Source of the DNA: Mariniplasma anaerobium
GTDB taxonomy: Bacteria; Bacillota_I; Bacilli_A; Acholeplasmatales; Acholeplasmataceae
DNA: 64,000 bases
Reading direction: 5' to 3'
NCBI RefSeq assembly: GCF_016865445.1
Contig: NZ_AP024412.1
Location: forward strand, 1,821,847 to 1,885,846
The position numbers and the translations under genes are program-made. Under the pieces are notes generated by a model. That model did not search any database. It saw nothing but the letters and a program-made list of their open reading frames with translations, and was not told the origin of the DNA. Shown piece by piece: positions 1 to 9,974 of the stretch (position 1 is its first letter; every line of letters begins with the position of its first letter).

Positions 1-1184
1 CCATATTCTCCAAGTGAGACTTCCATCGTAATTTCATGAGTTCCAGCTTCTAAATAAAATAAGAATGCCTCATCATTTGTACCTAATGTTTGAATACGCC
101 ATTGATTTGAATATGCAAATTGGAAGTTCTCCATTTCAGTAAATGGAAGCTCTCCATCAATATATATATTTCTACTGACATTCATACCAGATGCTAATTT
201 TTGTTTAACTCTCATGCTAATTGAATGTAATCCTGTTTCCTCAACATCAAATTCCCACGTTATTTTATCTCCAGAAACTCTCCAATTTGCTCCACCGATT
301 GTATTTAGCTTAATTAATGATGGGTCACTTGGCATTGTTAATGGACTTGTTCTATCATTTAAAGCATAAAGTGTAGGAGATGATGTGAAATATGGATCTT
401 CAGCTTGATTAATAATGGTTTCATTTTCTACGACTTGATATCCATTTTGTACATATGTTTGATAAACATCTACATAATCGTTTACTTCTTTAACAGATAC
501 TAATTCTATTGAATCAATAAGTAATGGTTCTCTTATAGACTCTAAGGTCAATGTATTTATACCTTGTTCAAAATAAAATGCATATGGTTGATTTACATAA
601 CCTATAGAATCTTTAACAAAATCACTTGTCCAAAAAGGCGTTTCTATTTGGCTAGGTCTAATATCATTACCATGAATGTCTATTGTTTTTTCTCCTTGAG
701 TTGACCATATACGATGAAAGACTATGTTATTTGCACCATCAAATGGTACTTCTCCATTAATCATAAGTACTCTTTCAATCGATGAACTTTTCCCTTCATA
801 TGGAAAATAGTTAAGTTTTATATTATAAAAACCTTCAACATCAACAATAAAATTCCAAGTAGCAGATCCACTTTCTAAAGTAAGTAATGGATTTGCGACA
901 TCTTCATAACGATCTAAGATCTCTTGTTTGCCTTCGATACTACTATAATTAGAAGCATTTATTGTAATGACTTGATCAGCTGGATATATTGCAGGGTGAT
1001 TTTCTACATAGCTAAAATAAGCAGATGCGTCATAATCACCTAACTCAGTTTGATCAGTTTCAGGAACAGGTTCTCTATTATAATCTAAATATCTTGTTTG
1101 TGCACCAACAACGAGGCTATCAATAATTGCATATACTGTAATTACTAATATAATTGATAAAGTTATAATAATAAATTTTTTCAT
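1..1184 (-). CDS. Secreted protein with carbohydrate-binding-like modules, probably N-terminal part of a long solute-binding protein (partial)
   Basis: Starts at ATG 1184 behind a good ribosome binding site and runs off the left edge; 394 codons are visible with no stop. Residues about 4-22 form a hydrophobic signal or anchor segment after MKK, with no lipobox cysteine. Two beta-sandwich-like modules of the type that binds carbohydrate follow: one around residues 70-260 (key stretches INASNY, SSIERVLMINGEVPF, NDIRPSQIE) and a second around 300-394 (WEFDVEETG, IYIDGELPF). Very long family 1 extracellular solute-binding proteins of Bacilli begin this way, so the binding domain is probably off the edge. 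It lies 63 bases downstream of another solute-binding lipoprotein gene, apparently in the same operon. It could instead be a sugar-binding surface protein with no transport role. Confidence 0.7.
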   Translation of the reverse strand, partial: MKKFIIITLSIILVITVYAIIDSLVVGAQTRYLDYNREPVPETDQTELGDYDASAYFSYVENHPAIYPADQVITINASNYSSIEGKQEILDRYEDVANPLLTLESGSATWNFIVDVEGFYNIKLNYFPYEGKSSSIERVLMINGEVPFDGANNIVFHRIWSTQGEKTIDIHGNDIRPSQIETPFWTSDFVKDSIGYVNQPYAFYFEQGINTLTLESIREPLLIDSIELVSVKEVNDYVDVYQTYVQNGYQVVENETIINQAEDPYFTSSPTLYALNDRTSPLTMPSDPSLIKLNTIGGANWRVSGDKITWEFDVEETGLHSISMRVKQKLASGMNVSRNIYIDGELPFTEMENFQFAYSNQWRIQTLGTNDEAFLFYLEAGTHEITMEVSLGEY

Positions 1185-1205
1185 TACAAAACACTCCCTT
1201 TGAAT

Positions 1206-1231
1206 AATCCCCCTTTAATATTAAAGGGGGA
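1206..1231 (-). repeat. Perfect intergenic hairpin after solute-binding protein gene
   Basis: A perfect 26-base inverted repeat (ATCCCCCTTTA on one arm, 4-base centre) between the stop at 1248 and the start at 1184. It has no T-run, so it is not a standard terminator. Hairpins at this place often stabilise the binding-protein mRNA or partly terminate, giving more binding protein than downstream product. That role is inferred. Confidence 0.7.
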
Positions 1232-1247
1232 TCAGCTTTAAATTCTA

Positions 1248-2840
1248 TCAGTTTAAATAATCTTCTAATGCAGTTTCATAGATAGGTTTAATTCTATCCA
1301 TTTCTGTTCTTGCGGTACCTTCTCTAATACCTAAATTGATATTTCTTCTCCAACCATTTTCACCATATGCACTAATACCAATTGCGTTGATTAATTCTAA
1401 ATAAACGCTGTCATAAATATCTAAGTAAGCTTCAACATATAACTCATCATCAAATTTAGTTAATAAAGTTAATTCAAACTCATCAGCTAATTCTTGTTCA
1501 GTTTTCCACAATTGTAATTCATTCCATACTTGGAATACTAATTCTTCTCTTTCTGCACTCATACCACTTGCTACATTATAAATTGCAACACCTGATATTG
1601 GTGAAACATAATCGCCTGTAAAGCTATCTGATACAGGATATGGAACAAATCCTAATTCGAATGCTAGTCCGCCCCATCTGTTATCTGCATTTACAAACCA
1701 TAAATGACCTGGATGCATAGCAACTTTACCAGTTTGCCATAAAGGACTACCTGCATCATATTGACCATTAGGTTCAAATAAACCTTGGTTATATAAATCA
1801 GATAAGAATGTGTATGTTTCAAGTGCAGGACTTTGTGCAAATGATACTCTACCAGTAGTTGCGTTAATTAAACTACCACCATTAAGTGCAACCATAGATT
1901 CAGCATAAGGACTTGGAACACCACCTAAAGCATAATAATCCTCACCTAGCGTAGTTACTGCAGTTTGTACTTCTTGTGCCCAGGCTTCAAATTCACTCCA
2001 TGTCCAATCACCATCTAAATATAATTGTGATGGATTATCAACACCTAAACTTGAAACTAAATCAGCATTATAATATAATCCAACATCTACAGTTAAGTTA
2101 TTTGCACCAAAACCATATACCTTATTTGCATATTCGCCAACCATTGTATAATCTTCATGAATATTTGTTCCATGAGTTAATAAATATTGATCAACTGGAA
2201 CGATTGCGTTTGCATCAGCTAATTGTTGAACCCAGTCACTAGTTGTCCAATATAGGTCAGCTAATGGTTCACCAGCAACTGAAGCATTAATAATTGATGT
2301 TACACGGTCTGGTCCCCAAGCAGCACTTGCAGGATAAGCTTTGTAAACGACTTCAACGTTTAATCTATCTTCAACTTCTCTTTGTTTTGCTTGTCTTGCA
2401 GCTTGTTCTGTACCAGAAAAGTCTTCATGAAATGGGTCCACTTCATATGGAGCTCCATGCATAATAACGATTTCTGTTGGTTCTGGAACTTCACCATCTT
2501 CTGTTCTTACAGTAATTCTTCTAGTAGCCGTTACTTCTTTGCCATCGCTACCAGTAACTTTGTAAGTTAGTGTATATGTACCAGCACTACTTGTATTAAC
2601 AGCACCTGTAACAGTAATATTTGCAATTGCAATTGCACCATCAACTGAATCTGTAGCTGAAACACCATTTAACGGATCAAATACGACTCCAAAATCTATA
2701 GTCGTATCAGCAACTCCTGAGATCGATGCAGTTGCATCTGGATCAACAGGATCAATCGGATCTACTGGATCTTCGCCACCACAAGCAACGATACCAAAAG
2801 CTAGAGCTAATACTAAAAATATCCCTAAAATCTTTTTCAT
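1248..2840 (-). CDS. Family 1 extracellular solute-binding lipoprotein with N-terminal Ig-like domain
   Basis: 530 residues. A lipoprotein signal ends at Cys20 (FGIVAC) and is followed by a DPIDPVDPD linker. Residues about 33-112 form a DUF5011/HYR-like bacterial Ig domain (PLNGVSATDSVDG, GTYTLTYKVTG). The rest, from about 122, is a family 1 periplasmic-binding fold of the sugar or oligosaccharide ABC type (motifs such as DLYWTTSDW, WSEFEAWAQE, GKVAMHPGHLWF). It would sit on the outer face of the membrane and hand substrate to ABC permeases, which are not in this part of the window. It heads an operon with the truncated gene at 1-1184. The palindrome at 2981-2999 lies upstream. Substrate unknown; nearby peptidoglycan genes make amino-sugar oligosaccharides a candidate. 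Confidence 0.88.
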   Translation of the reverse strand: MKKILGIFLVLALAFGIVACGGEDPVDPIDPVDPDATASISGVADTTIDFGVVFDPLNGVSATDSVDGAIAIANITVTGAVNTSSAGTYTLTYKVTGSDGKEVTATRRITVRTEDGEVPEPTEIVIMHGAPYEVDPFHEDFSGTEQAARQAKQREVEDRLNVEVVYKAYPASAAWGPDRVTSIINASVAGEPLADLYWTTSDWVQQLADANAIVPVDQYLLTHGTNIHEDYTMVGEYANKVYGFGANNLTVDVGLYYNADLVSSLGVDNPSQLYLDGDWTWSEFEAWAQEVQTAVTTLGEDYYALGGVPSPYAESMVALNGGSLINATTGRVSFAQSPALETYTFLSDLYNQGLFEPNGQYDAGSPLWQTGKVAMHPGHLWFVNADNRWGGLAFELGFVPYPVSDSFTGDYVSPISGVAIYNVASGMSAEREELVFQVWNELQLWKTEQELADEFELTLLTKFDDELYVEAYLDIYDSVYLELINAIGISAYGENGWRRNINLGIREGTARTEMDRIKPIYETALEDYLN

Positions 2841-2980
2841 TTTATATCCTCTCTTTTCTTAATAAATTATTTACATGTAGTTATATTATTTCACATGTTA
2901 ATTATACTATTTTTTTGATGTGTTTTATAGAGCAAAAATCCATATTTTCACATATGAAAAATAATTTTCACTTATAGCAT

Positions 2981-2999
2981 CTAATATCATAGATATTAG
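2981..2999. promoter_or_regulatory. Perfect 8-3-8 palindrome, candidate operator upstream of solute-binding operon
   Basis: CTAATATC-ATA-GATATTAG. Its 13-base core ATATCATAGATAT recurs exactly in the palindrome at 22251-22267 in front of the Etf-lactate dehydrogenase operon. It lies between the terminator at 3006-3040 and the binding-protein gene starting at 2840. It could also just form an RNA hairpin. Confidence 0.4.
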
Positions 3000-3005
3000 G
3001 GGCAT

Positions 3006-3040
3006 AAAAGACAAAGCACCCGATAATATTTATCGGGCAC
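3006..3040 (-). terminator. Intrinsic terminator after the 821-residue surface protein gene
   Basis: On the minus strand an 11-pair stem (GTGCCCGATAA with TTATCGGGTGC, two G-T pairs) is followed by a T-rich tract. It closes the transcript of the gene ending at 3084. Confidence 0.85.
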
Positions 3041-3083
3041 TTTTCTATAAAGATTAATTTATCTAATTATTTATTTAATTAGT

Positions 3084-5549
3084 TTATCTTCTTCTTCTGA
3101 AAAAGAATATTGCAGAAGCGCCTAATACTAAACTAAATGTAATAAAGATTGCACTAGTACCATTAATTGCAGATCCACAACCTGTTTCAGGAATTGCTTC
3201 AACTGAAGCGTCGATCAATGTTTGAACAGCAGCTTCTGTAAGTACGTTAGCGTCGATTAATGCTTGAATGTCAGCTTCTGTAAGAACGTTAGCATCGATT
3301 AATGCTTGAATTTCATTAGCTAATGCTTCATCAATTTTAGCATCGATATCAGCTTTTGTAGCTATAGCTTTCATAACTACAACATCAAATTCAACAACTG
3401 CAGTGTGACCAGCTAAATCTTCAACTGTAACTTCAACTGTATAAGTTCCAGCTAAGAAAATATTTAATCCACCATTATTAGATACATATTTAACTAAATT
3501 ATCTTGTGAATCAGTAAAGTCATATGCAACTACGTTTGCTAAGATAGCGTTATTAACATTGCTATATTCACCAGAATAGAATGAATAGTTATCATTAACA
3601 ACTATTGCGATTGGAGCAGTCATATCATCAACTGTTAATACATAACTAGCTTCAGTAACGATATCATAACTGAAATCTGGAATACTTTCATTATTAAATG
3701 CAACTGAATCTCCAAAGTTAAGTCCACGAGCTAATGTATAGTTTGCTGTACTAACACCAATAACTATTACAAATCCATTTTCTTCTAATGTCATATTTGC
3801 GATCCAATCAGTAAATACACCAGAGCCATCGCCAGGAGCATCGGCAGTGTATGTTTCATTTACTAAATCCCAAGTTCTACGGTTAATGGTTTGAATAATT
3901 GTACCATCGCCAGCAACTTCAATTACAACACCAGCTGAACTCCAACCAAATGAAGAAGTCTTAAGGTTTGTAACATCAGTATAAACTGAAATTAGAGAAG
4001 CAAAGTTTGTAACAACTTGATTTACTGTTAATTCGCTTACATATTCAGTTCCATCTAAGGTATATGATGTATCAGTACCTGGGAAGAAAACATTATGAGT
4101 GAATTCTAAATCAATTGTATATTCTCCTGGGAAAGGAGCATATGGGTTAAGAGATGATGGATAAGATACTTCGATATCCATAGTCTTGTCATTTCCATAA
4201 CCGTCATCAGCAGTAATTCCTTTTAAAACATCTACGAAAACATTTTGGTCAACAAATCTATCTTCAACACCACTAAATGTTGGAGGCATAACACCAATAA
4301 CGATGTCAGCTGATACTTCTTGAGCAACGCCTTCAGGAGTAGTTGCCATCCAAGTAGCTTTGTAACCAGCACCAAACATAGATGAATCAATTGCAGTAAC
4401 TGCAGCACTTGCAGTATACATATCTGTTACTGAATCATATGTAAAGTCTATTGTTTCTAAATCTGTACCATCTTGAGAGATAGTTACAGCATAATCGATT
4501 TTTTCAGTAGCGTTAATAATCATACCTTGGTCATCAAACATATCAACCCATGAAGCAGTTACCATAGGATCAAGATCAAATGTACCATTGTAATCAACAA
4601 CGATATTTACACCAGCAGTTACTAAATCATTGTCTAATGCAGTAATACCTGCAAACATAGCTGGTTGTTCTTCATACATTGTAACCATAGGATCTAAAGT
4701 GTCATCTAACATAAATTCAGGCATATCTTGGATATAAGCTGTTGTAGCTGGGTTTGATGTACCTCTATCTAAAGTACCCCAAGAAACAACTGTCCAACCT
4801 GCTTTAACTGTTACATAATTTGGATTACCATCATAAATAACGCCATCACCATTGATGATTGTTGACCAATTTTCTGGATCTGTATCTACTGCAGTATCTA
4901 CGTCAGCATTAGTCCATTTTAAGTAACCTATTGGTTCAATAACATATCCATCAGTATCAACTGTATCCAAAGCCATTCTGATATGAGTTAATCTTGTTGT
5001 TTCAGGTTTTGGATCTGCTGCATCATATGCAGTAGCTTCTGCTTCAGTAGCTAAACGCCAGTCTGGAGCAAGTGCAGTACCATCATTGAAAATATAATAA
5101 GTTGAGATGTGGTCTTCAAACATAGCTAATTGACCAGTTTCATCAAAATATGAATATTTTCTATGAACAACTGAAGTTAAATCTGTTCTTGCATTTGATG
5201 TACCTAAAATCACATCAGCATCTGTATCATTAATAATTAATCCTGCAAATGCATTCCATGATAATGTACCCATTTCATCTGAAGTGATAATTCCATTAGA
5301 GTTGTCATCTTCAAAATCCTTAACATATCTGTCAGCGCCTCTAACAAAATGGTATCTATAGCCTGCAAATTCCATTGTCCAATGTGAAGAACCAAGTTTT
5401 GTGAATGTACATTCGTTAGTTCCTTCTAAACATGCTTGTTGATCATATGGATATAAATCAACAAGTTCATCAGCTGCATATGAACTGTTTCCAGCTATTA
5501 ATGCAAATGATGCAAATCCTAGTAATAAAAATACTACTAATTTCTTCAT
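3084..5549 (-). CDS. Large secreted surface protein with TGC-type C-terminal sorting-like tail
   Basis: 821 residues with no catalytic domain that I recognise. The signal peptide ends near residue 25 (NSSYAADE). The middle is acidic, beta-rich sequence with Ig-like stretches near 430-520 and 640-735 (DDMTAPIAIVV, GTYTVEVTVEDLAG). Near 745-785 there are 2.6 copies of a 14-residue unit, ALIDANVLTEADIQ. The C-terminus is a conserved anchor: PETGCGSAI, a hydrophobic stretch, then RRRR. The same plan ends the GHL10 protein encoded at 9975-13982. It has its own near-consensus promoter overlapped by a perfect cre match (5586-5614), a strong ribosome binding site and its own terminator, which suggests an abundant sugar-regulated surface protein. 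Structural layer, adhesin or binding protein are all possible; function unknown. Confidence 0.85.
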   Translation of the reverse strand: MKKLVVFLLLGFASFALIAGNSSYAADELVDLYPYDQQACLEGTNECTFTKLGSSHWTMEFAGYRYHFVRGADRYVKDFEDDNSNGIITSDEMGTLSWNAFAGLIINDTDADVILGTSNARTDLTSVVHRKYSYFDETGQLAMFEDHISTYYIFNDGTALAPDWRLATEAEATAYDAADPKPETTRLTHIRMALDTVDTDGYVIEPIGYLKWTNADVDTAVDTDPENWSTIINGDGVIYDGNPNYVTVKAGWTVVSWGTLDRGTSNPATTAYIQDMPEFMLDDTLDPMVTMYEEQPAMFAGITALDNDLVTAGVNIVVDYNGTFDLDPMVTASWVDMFDDQGMIINATEKIDYAVTISQDGTDLETIDFTYDSVTDMYTASAAVTAIDSSMFGAGYKATWMATTPEGVAQEVSADIVIGVMPPTFSGVEDRFVDQNVFVDVLKGITADDGYGNDKTMDIEVSYPSSLNPYAPFPGEYTIDLEFTHNVFFPGTDTSYTLDGTEYVSELTVNQVVTNFASLISVYTDVTNLKTSSFGWSSAGVVIEVAGDGTIIQTINRRTWDLVNETYTADAPGDGSGVFTDWIANMTLEENGFVIVIGVSTANYTLARGLNFGDSVAFNNESIPDFSYDIVTEASYVLTVDDMTAPIAIVVNDNYSFYSGEYSNVNNAILANVVAYDFTDSQDNLVKYVSNNGGLNIFLAGTYTVEVTVEDLAGHTAVVEFDVVVMKAIATKADIDAKIDEALANEIQALIDANVLTEADIQALIDANVLTEAAVQTLIDASVEAIPETGCGSAINGTSAIFITFSLVLGASAIFFFRRRR
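3206..3316 (-). repeat. 42-base tandem repeat inside the surface protein gene
   Basis: About 2.6 copies of a 42-base unit (copies near 3233-3274 and 3275-3316, partial at 3206-3232) encode the 14-residue unit ALIDANVLTEADIQ just before the C-terminal tail. Adjacent copies differ by few bases, so copy number may vary between strains. Confidence 0.75.
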
Positions 5550-5585
5550 TTATTTTCCTCCTATTTTTTTTAAACGTTCAACAGT

Positions 5586-5614
5586 ATTTTAATACCAAAT
5601 GAAAACGCTGTCAA
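5586..5614 (-). promoter_or_regulatory. SigA-type promoter with overlapping cre site
   Basis: Minus strand: -35 TTGACA at 5609-5614, 17-base spacer, -10 TAAAAT at 5586-5591. A sequence at 5600-5613 (TGACAGCGTTTTCA), with one flanking base each side, matches the Bacillus cre consensus at every position and overlaps the -35. CcpA-type repression by preferred sugars is the inference. Confidence 0.7.
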
Positions 5615-5681
5615 TGCACATTTATGATTTGCGTAATTTTTCATTGGTTTTTGCACAGTTTGAATATTTTTTTCAGTTATT

Positions 5682-8600
5682 TTAGTGAATAGTACCTGGA
5701 AGGTATGTATAGAATGTTCTTGAACTTGTTGCGCCATCAAGTTCTACTGTCACTGTATAGCTAACTGTCATTGCGCGATCAGGCATTTTTATAACTCTAC
5801 CTGTATTGTCAACATATTCAGGATTATCAGAAACTAAAGTGATATTAGCGTCACTAAAATCTTTTTCAACTGCGTATTCTATATCTTGAAGTTCTTCAAA
5901 ATATGGAATCAATCCAGCGTTTCTCATTGTTCTCGGACAATCTTTTCCACTAAAGTCATTATGGTATTTCATATTTTCTCTTGGAAGGTTATATTTGTTT
6001 AATAATTCTGCAACTAATTTAGCAGTTCTTGACCATGTTCTAAAAAGATCTGAGTCATCATTAACACCAGTTTCAATACCAATGCCATTTCTATTTCCAC
6101 CACCAAGGTATGTAGTTCCTTGAAGCACTTGAACTGATCCATCGCCGGCATGATAGCCTCTTTCAGTCTCTGGTAAATGTTGATAAAGTTCTTTATCATC
6201 CATTGTAAAATGCCATGAAACCCATAATTGTGTTCCTGCTTGATATGCATTCCATAAGTAATTAGCATGTGATAAAGCACCAGCACCTGTACCAGTATTA
6301 GCTGTATCATGAACAACTACCCAATAAACGTTATAAGGGTTATATTGTGTAACTCCGTCTGGAAGATCATCAAATGGTTCACCCGGTCTAATACCGTCAA
6401 AGACTGGTATCATCTTAGATTGATTGGCTTCAATTTCTCCAAAATAATAGCGAGATACATTTTCATATCTTGTAATCGTATAATTATATCCAATACCATA
6501 AGCTGTGATTTCATGCTCTGAAGTATAATTTACCTGGTTTTTAGTTAATAAATCTAATAAGTTACCATCGTTAAGTGAACCAAAAAATTCTACTGTAAAT
6601 GTTTGATTTACTGATGGGTCACTAATAAGTTTAGCTGTAAATGTTACAACACCAGCATTATGAGATGAAATAACGCCTTCTTGATTAATTGTTGCAACTA
6701 AAGTATCATCTGATTCAAATGAGACATCTTCATCACTTATATCATATGGGAAAACCATTGCATCTAAAGTAAATGAATCACCAACAAGAAGATTTTGCAT
6801 TTTAACTGTAGGTGTGAGTTCAATACCTGGAGTAGTTGTTATTACTATAGTGATTTGTGCATTAATTGTAAAATCACTTGAAAGCAATATGGTTAATGTT
6901 GCTTGTCCACTTCTAACAGGACTTAAGATGCCTGTACCACCTATTCTTAAAGTTTCTGAATCAGATGTGATATATCTAACACTTCCTGAGTCTGCTTCCA
7001 TAGGTAGAGTTTCAAATGAAACCTTATATGTGTCGCCGATAATTATTTCTACAGTATCAGTGTCTGTAACTATTTTAATAATTTCGCCTTCTTGATAATT
7101 TGCTTCACTGATGATATCAGCTGCTTCTCCATAATATCCTCTTAAGTCATAATTTGAAACATTTTCAAAATCAGCATATACAGGAGTTTCAGCTCCCCAA
7201 TAATTTAAAGTAAAGTCTACTTTATGATCTGCATTAGCTTTCACAGCTAAATTTGTATATGCACTAACTGAATTAAATCTTACACGATCTTGAATATCGT
7301 TTGAAGATAGAGTTTCTATTTCAAGTCCGATTGCAACATTGCTTATTTGATTTCTTTCAATGTGAACTTTTGTTTCGCTATCATAATTATCTCTTGCGAT
7401 TAATCTAATACCAACACTTGCTTGACTAATTGTATTGTTATTTACTTCTATTAAACCACCTAAGTAGTTTTGAATAGATATTGCTGCGCCTAAAGTATTT
7501 GTAAATGTATTATGATTAATGACAACATCTGAAATTGTATCAAGATCAAGAAAGTTTTGATCAACAGTTAAATTTGATGCCTGATTATTCATAAATTCAA
7601 ATCCGTTAACATTAAGTGCATTTGTGATTTGAGCTTGTCCACTAAAATTAAGATTCATCAATTTTACATGATTACTATTAACTTGAATGAGTCCATCAAT
7701 AATTGCCACATCGGTTCCATCAATGATTAGGTTAGCAGTTGATATTGTAATATCTTCTTGATATGTACCTGCTAAAACATAAATTGTAGATCCTTCAACT
7801 GCGCTAGCTTCAGCTGCAGATATTGTAGAAAATAAATCTACATCATATGTTAAATCTAACCCCATATAAGTTAAAGTTGATCCTGTAGTTGTAGTTTCAT
7901 CTACGACTAAGTAATTAACGACTTCAATAACAATCTCACTTGATAAAGTTTCATCATAAATTGAAGTAGCCGTAATGGTAACAACACCTGAAGATAATGC
8001 CATAAATATACCAGTTTCACTGATTGTTGCAACATCTTCATCACTTGATGACCAAGTAACATACTCATATGCATCATCAGGTCCAACATCAGCATTTAAA
8101 ACCATCACGTTGTTTACATTAATCATTTGACTACCTGTAATGATTAAGGTTTCTGCTGGGTTATAAACTCTTAGGGTAATAGTTTCTTTCACGCTTTGAT
8201 CATATGTAGAAACGACATCGATTGTAACTAATCCATTATCAAGTCCAGTAATTAATCCTGATTGTGAAACAGTTGCAATTGAATCATCTGAAACACTAAA
8301 TTCTACATCATCATTTGAAGTGTAGCTTATTTGTTCAGTTTTACCAACCCATATTTCTACATTTGATTGGTCAACTGATAATGTAATTGATTTTCTTACA
8401 GTAATTGAAATTTCTAAAATAACCGTAGCATCCGTATCAGATGTAATGGTTAATGTTGCTTGACCTTCACCAACACCAGTAACCATATCGTTTTCAACTG
8501 TAAAAACGTCTTCATCATCTGATGTAAGTGTTACATCATCATTTGATGTATACATAATTTCAACAGATTGGCCCACTGTAAGAGTATATGCATTGGTTGT

Positions 8601-8927
8601 AGCTGTAATTTCAATGTTAGTTTCAACTGTCACAGATATTGTAATAAATACATTAGCATCTGCTTTTGAAGTGACCTTAACATCTGCATTCCCTACTTTT
8701 AATGCACTGACTAATCCACTAGTTGAAATTGTTAAAACACTTTCATCACTAGATTCATATAAAACTAAATCATCATTTGTATCTACTTCTATTTGATAAG
8801 TCTCTCCTACTTTAACTGTTACTGATAAGTCATCAGCAGATAAAGAGATTTCTTTGCCACAAGAAAACAAGACAAACAATACAAGTAAAAACGATAAACT
8901 CAAAACTCCTCTTTTAAGCATTTTCAT
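5682..8927 (-). CDS. Lipoprotein N-acetylmuramoyl-L-alanine amidase with Big_2 repeats and beta-helix
   Basis: 1081 residues. Lipoprotein signal with Cys23 (VLFSC). Four Big_2 Ig-like repeats span about 28-340 (recurring V-VG-T, S-SGL-SAL-VG). A right-handed parallel beta-helix spans about 345-620 (N-I---A-V-GSTIYVLAGTY then Asn-rich turns), and two more Big_2 repeats reach about 790. The C-terminal catalytic domain is Amidase_2: zinc ligands His873 (VVHDTAN), His989 (KYHNDF) and Cys997 (GKDCP), with Glu952 in IGIE. The enzyme cleaves the lactyl-amide bond that joins MurNAc to the stem peptide, here at the outer cell surface. The start overlaps the upstream hydrolase stop by ATGA; the Met at codon 3 has better spacing from the GGAGG. 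It is the last gene of the six-gene operon beginning with anmK. A lytic enzyme against other cells' walls is plausible. Confidence 0.9.
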   Translation of the reverse strand: MKMLKRGVLSLSFLLVLFVLFSCGKEISLSADDLSVTVKVGETYQIEVDTNDDLVLYESSDESVLTISTSGLVSALKVGNADVKVTSKADANVFITISVTVETNIEITATTNAYTLTVGQSVEIMYTSNDDVTLTSDDEDVFTVENDMVTGVGEGQATLTITSDTDATVILEISITVRKSITLSVDQSNVEIWVGKTEQISYTSNDDVEFSVSDDSIATVSQSGLITGLDNGLVTIDVVSTYDQSVKETITLRVYNPAETLIITGSQMINVNNVMVLNADVGPDDAYEYVTWSSSDEDVATISETGIFMALSSGVVTITATSIYDETLSSEIVIEVVNYLVVDETTTTGSTLTYMGLDLTYDVDLFSTISAAEASAVEGSTIYVLAGTYQEDITISTANLIIDGTDVAIIDGLIQVNSNHVKLMNLNFSGQAQITNALNVNGFEFMNNQASNLTVDQNFLDLDTISDVVINHNTFTNTLGAAISIQNYLGGLIEVNNNTISQASVGIRLIARDNYDSETKVHIERNQISNVAIGLEIETLSSNDIQDRVRFNSVSAYTNLAVKANADHKVDFTLNYWGAETPVYADFENVSNYDLRGYYGEAADIISEANYQEGEIIKIVTDTDTVEIIIGDTYKVSFETLPMEADSGSVRYITSDSETLRIGGTGILSPVRSGQATLTILLSSDFTINAQITIVITTTPGIELTPTVKMQNLLVGDSFTLDAMVFPYDISDEDVSFESDDTLVATINQEGVISSHNAGVVTFTAKLISDPSVNQTFTVEFFGSLNDGNLLDLLTKNQVNYTSEHEITAYGIGYNYTITRYENVSRYYFGEIEANQSKMIPVFDGIRPGEPFDDLPDGVTQYNPYNVYWVVVHDTANTGTGAGALSHANYLWNAYQAGTQLWVSWHFTMDDKELYQHLPETERGYHAGDGSVQVLQGTTYLGGGNRNGIGIETGVNDDSDLFRTWSRTAKLVAELLNKYNLPRENMKYHNDFSGKDCPRTMRNAGLIPYFEELQDIEYAVEKDFSDANITLVSDNPEYVDNTGRVIKMPDRAMTVSYTVTVELDGATSSRTFYTYLPGTIH

Positions 8928-9973
8928 TTTCCTCCACTTTTTTTATATATCATATTAGATAATTGATTTCTATATCCAATAATTTGATTTAATTCTCTTT
9001 TAGGATGAACTGCATTAGATAATAATACAAAGCCTATCCCATTTTTTCTATCTATAAACATATTGCATCCAGTAAAGCCTGTATGTAATATGGTTTGTTC
9101 AAAATCTACAAAGTCACCAGCTGAACTACCTTTAGTAGGTTTGTCCCATCCTAATGCTCTTTTCAATAAACTCCCCTTTAAAGAAGGATGTTCTTCTCTA
9201 ACTAGAAACAACATATCTAGGGTTTCTTTTTTTAAAACGAAATTGTTTTCTAATATTGCTTTAATAAATAATGATAAATCATAAGCAGTTGAAAAAAGCC
9301 CTGCATGTCCTGCTTCGCCTAAAGCGAATGCTTTTTCATCGTGAACTTTCCCTTGTAATAAGCCTTGATAGACTTCATCATCTCGTTTTTCTGTTGGTGC
9401 ACATCTTATTGCATCTGGATGATAAGACGTATCTTTCATACCAAGTGGTTTAAAGATAAGTTCATAACCATTTTCATCTAATGATTTTTTTGTAATTTCT
9501 TCAATCATTAATCCTAACAATATGAATCCAATATCTGAATAGCAAATATGTGTGTGCTTCTTATATATTATTTTAGCACTTTTAATATTAAAAAGCACTT
9601 CTTCTTTATTTCTTAGTTTAAATGCACGAGCTATATCTGCAGGCAATCCTGAGCTATGTGTTAAAAGATCATAAACTGTTATATCTTCTATTTGAAACCA
9701 TGTAAGAATATCTGATGCTTTTGTATCTAATGTTAATTTTTTATCTTCAATTAACTTCATGATTAACGTTGTTGTAGATACAACTTTTGTTAAAGATGCG
9801 ATATCATAGATTTCATCACCTTTTAAAGGTTCTAATTTAGGATAAGTACTTTTATATCCTACATAATCAACTAAAGGTTCTTTATTTTTATAAATTACTG
9901 AAAAGTGTGCGCCTGGAAAGTGTTTCTTGGAAACACCTTCCTCGAGCACTTTTTTTATCTCTTGAGTAATCAT
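8924..9973 (-). CDS. Serine hydrolase of the beta-lactamase / AmiE (peptidase S12) family
   Basis: 349 residues with the class C beta-lactamase fold: nucleophile motif S60-L-T-K63, Tyr motif YSD near residue 145 and HTG near 297. Bacillus AmiE (YbbE), the N-acetylmuramyl-L-alanine amidase of the muropeptide-rescue operon, belongs to this family, as do D-aminopeptidases and esterases. Unlike AmiE it has no signal peptide or lipobox, so it should act in the cytoplasm on imported material. It is coupled on both sides: one base after the GHL10 gene, and overlapping the amidase gene by four bases. The operon context favours removing peptide from MurNAc or trimming stem peptides. Beta-lactam resistance is unlikely from this context. 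Family sure, substrate inferred. Confidence 0.85.
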   Translation of the reverse strand: MITQEIKKVLEEGVSKKHFPGAHFSVIYKNKEPLVDYVGYKSTYPKLEPLKGDEIYDIASLTKVVSTTTLIMKLIEDKKLTLDTKASDILTWFQIEDITVYDLLTHSSGLPADIARAFKLRNKEEVLFNIKSAKIIYKKHTHICYSDIGFILLGLMIEEITKKSLDENGYELIFKPLGMKDTSYHPDAIRCAPTEKRDDEVYQGLLQGKVHDEKAFALGEAGHAGLFSTAYDLSLFIKAILENNFVLKKETLDMLFLVREEHPSLKGSLLKRALGWDKPTKGSSAGDFVDFEQTILHTGFTGCNMFIDRKNGIGFVLLSNAVHPKRELNQIIGYRNQLSNMIYKKSGGK

Positions 9974-9974
9974 A

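Noticed and set aside
1976..8796. Plus-strand and alternative-frame open frames of 60-100 codons within the surface-protein genes
   Set aside because: They lie fully inside well-supported minus-strand genes, have low-complexity composition (His/Leu/Met runs from repeated codons) and no ribosome binding sites.
8924..9973. Beta-lactam resistance gene
   Set aside because: The fold fits, but it has no export signal and is embedded in a muropeptide operon; an AmiE-like or peptidase role is more likely.
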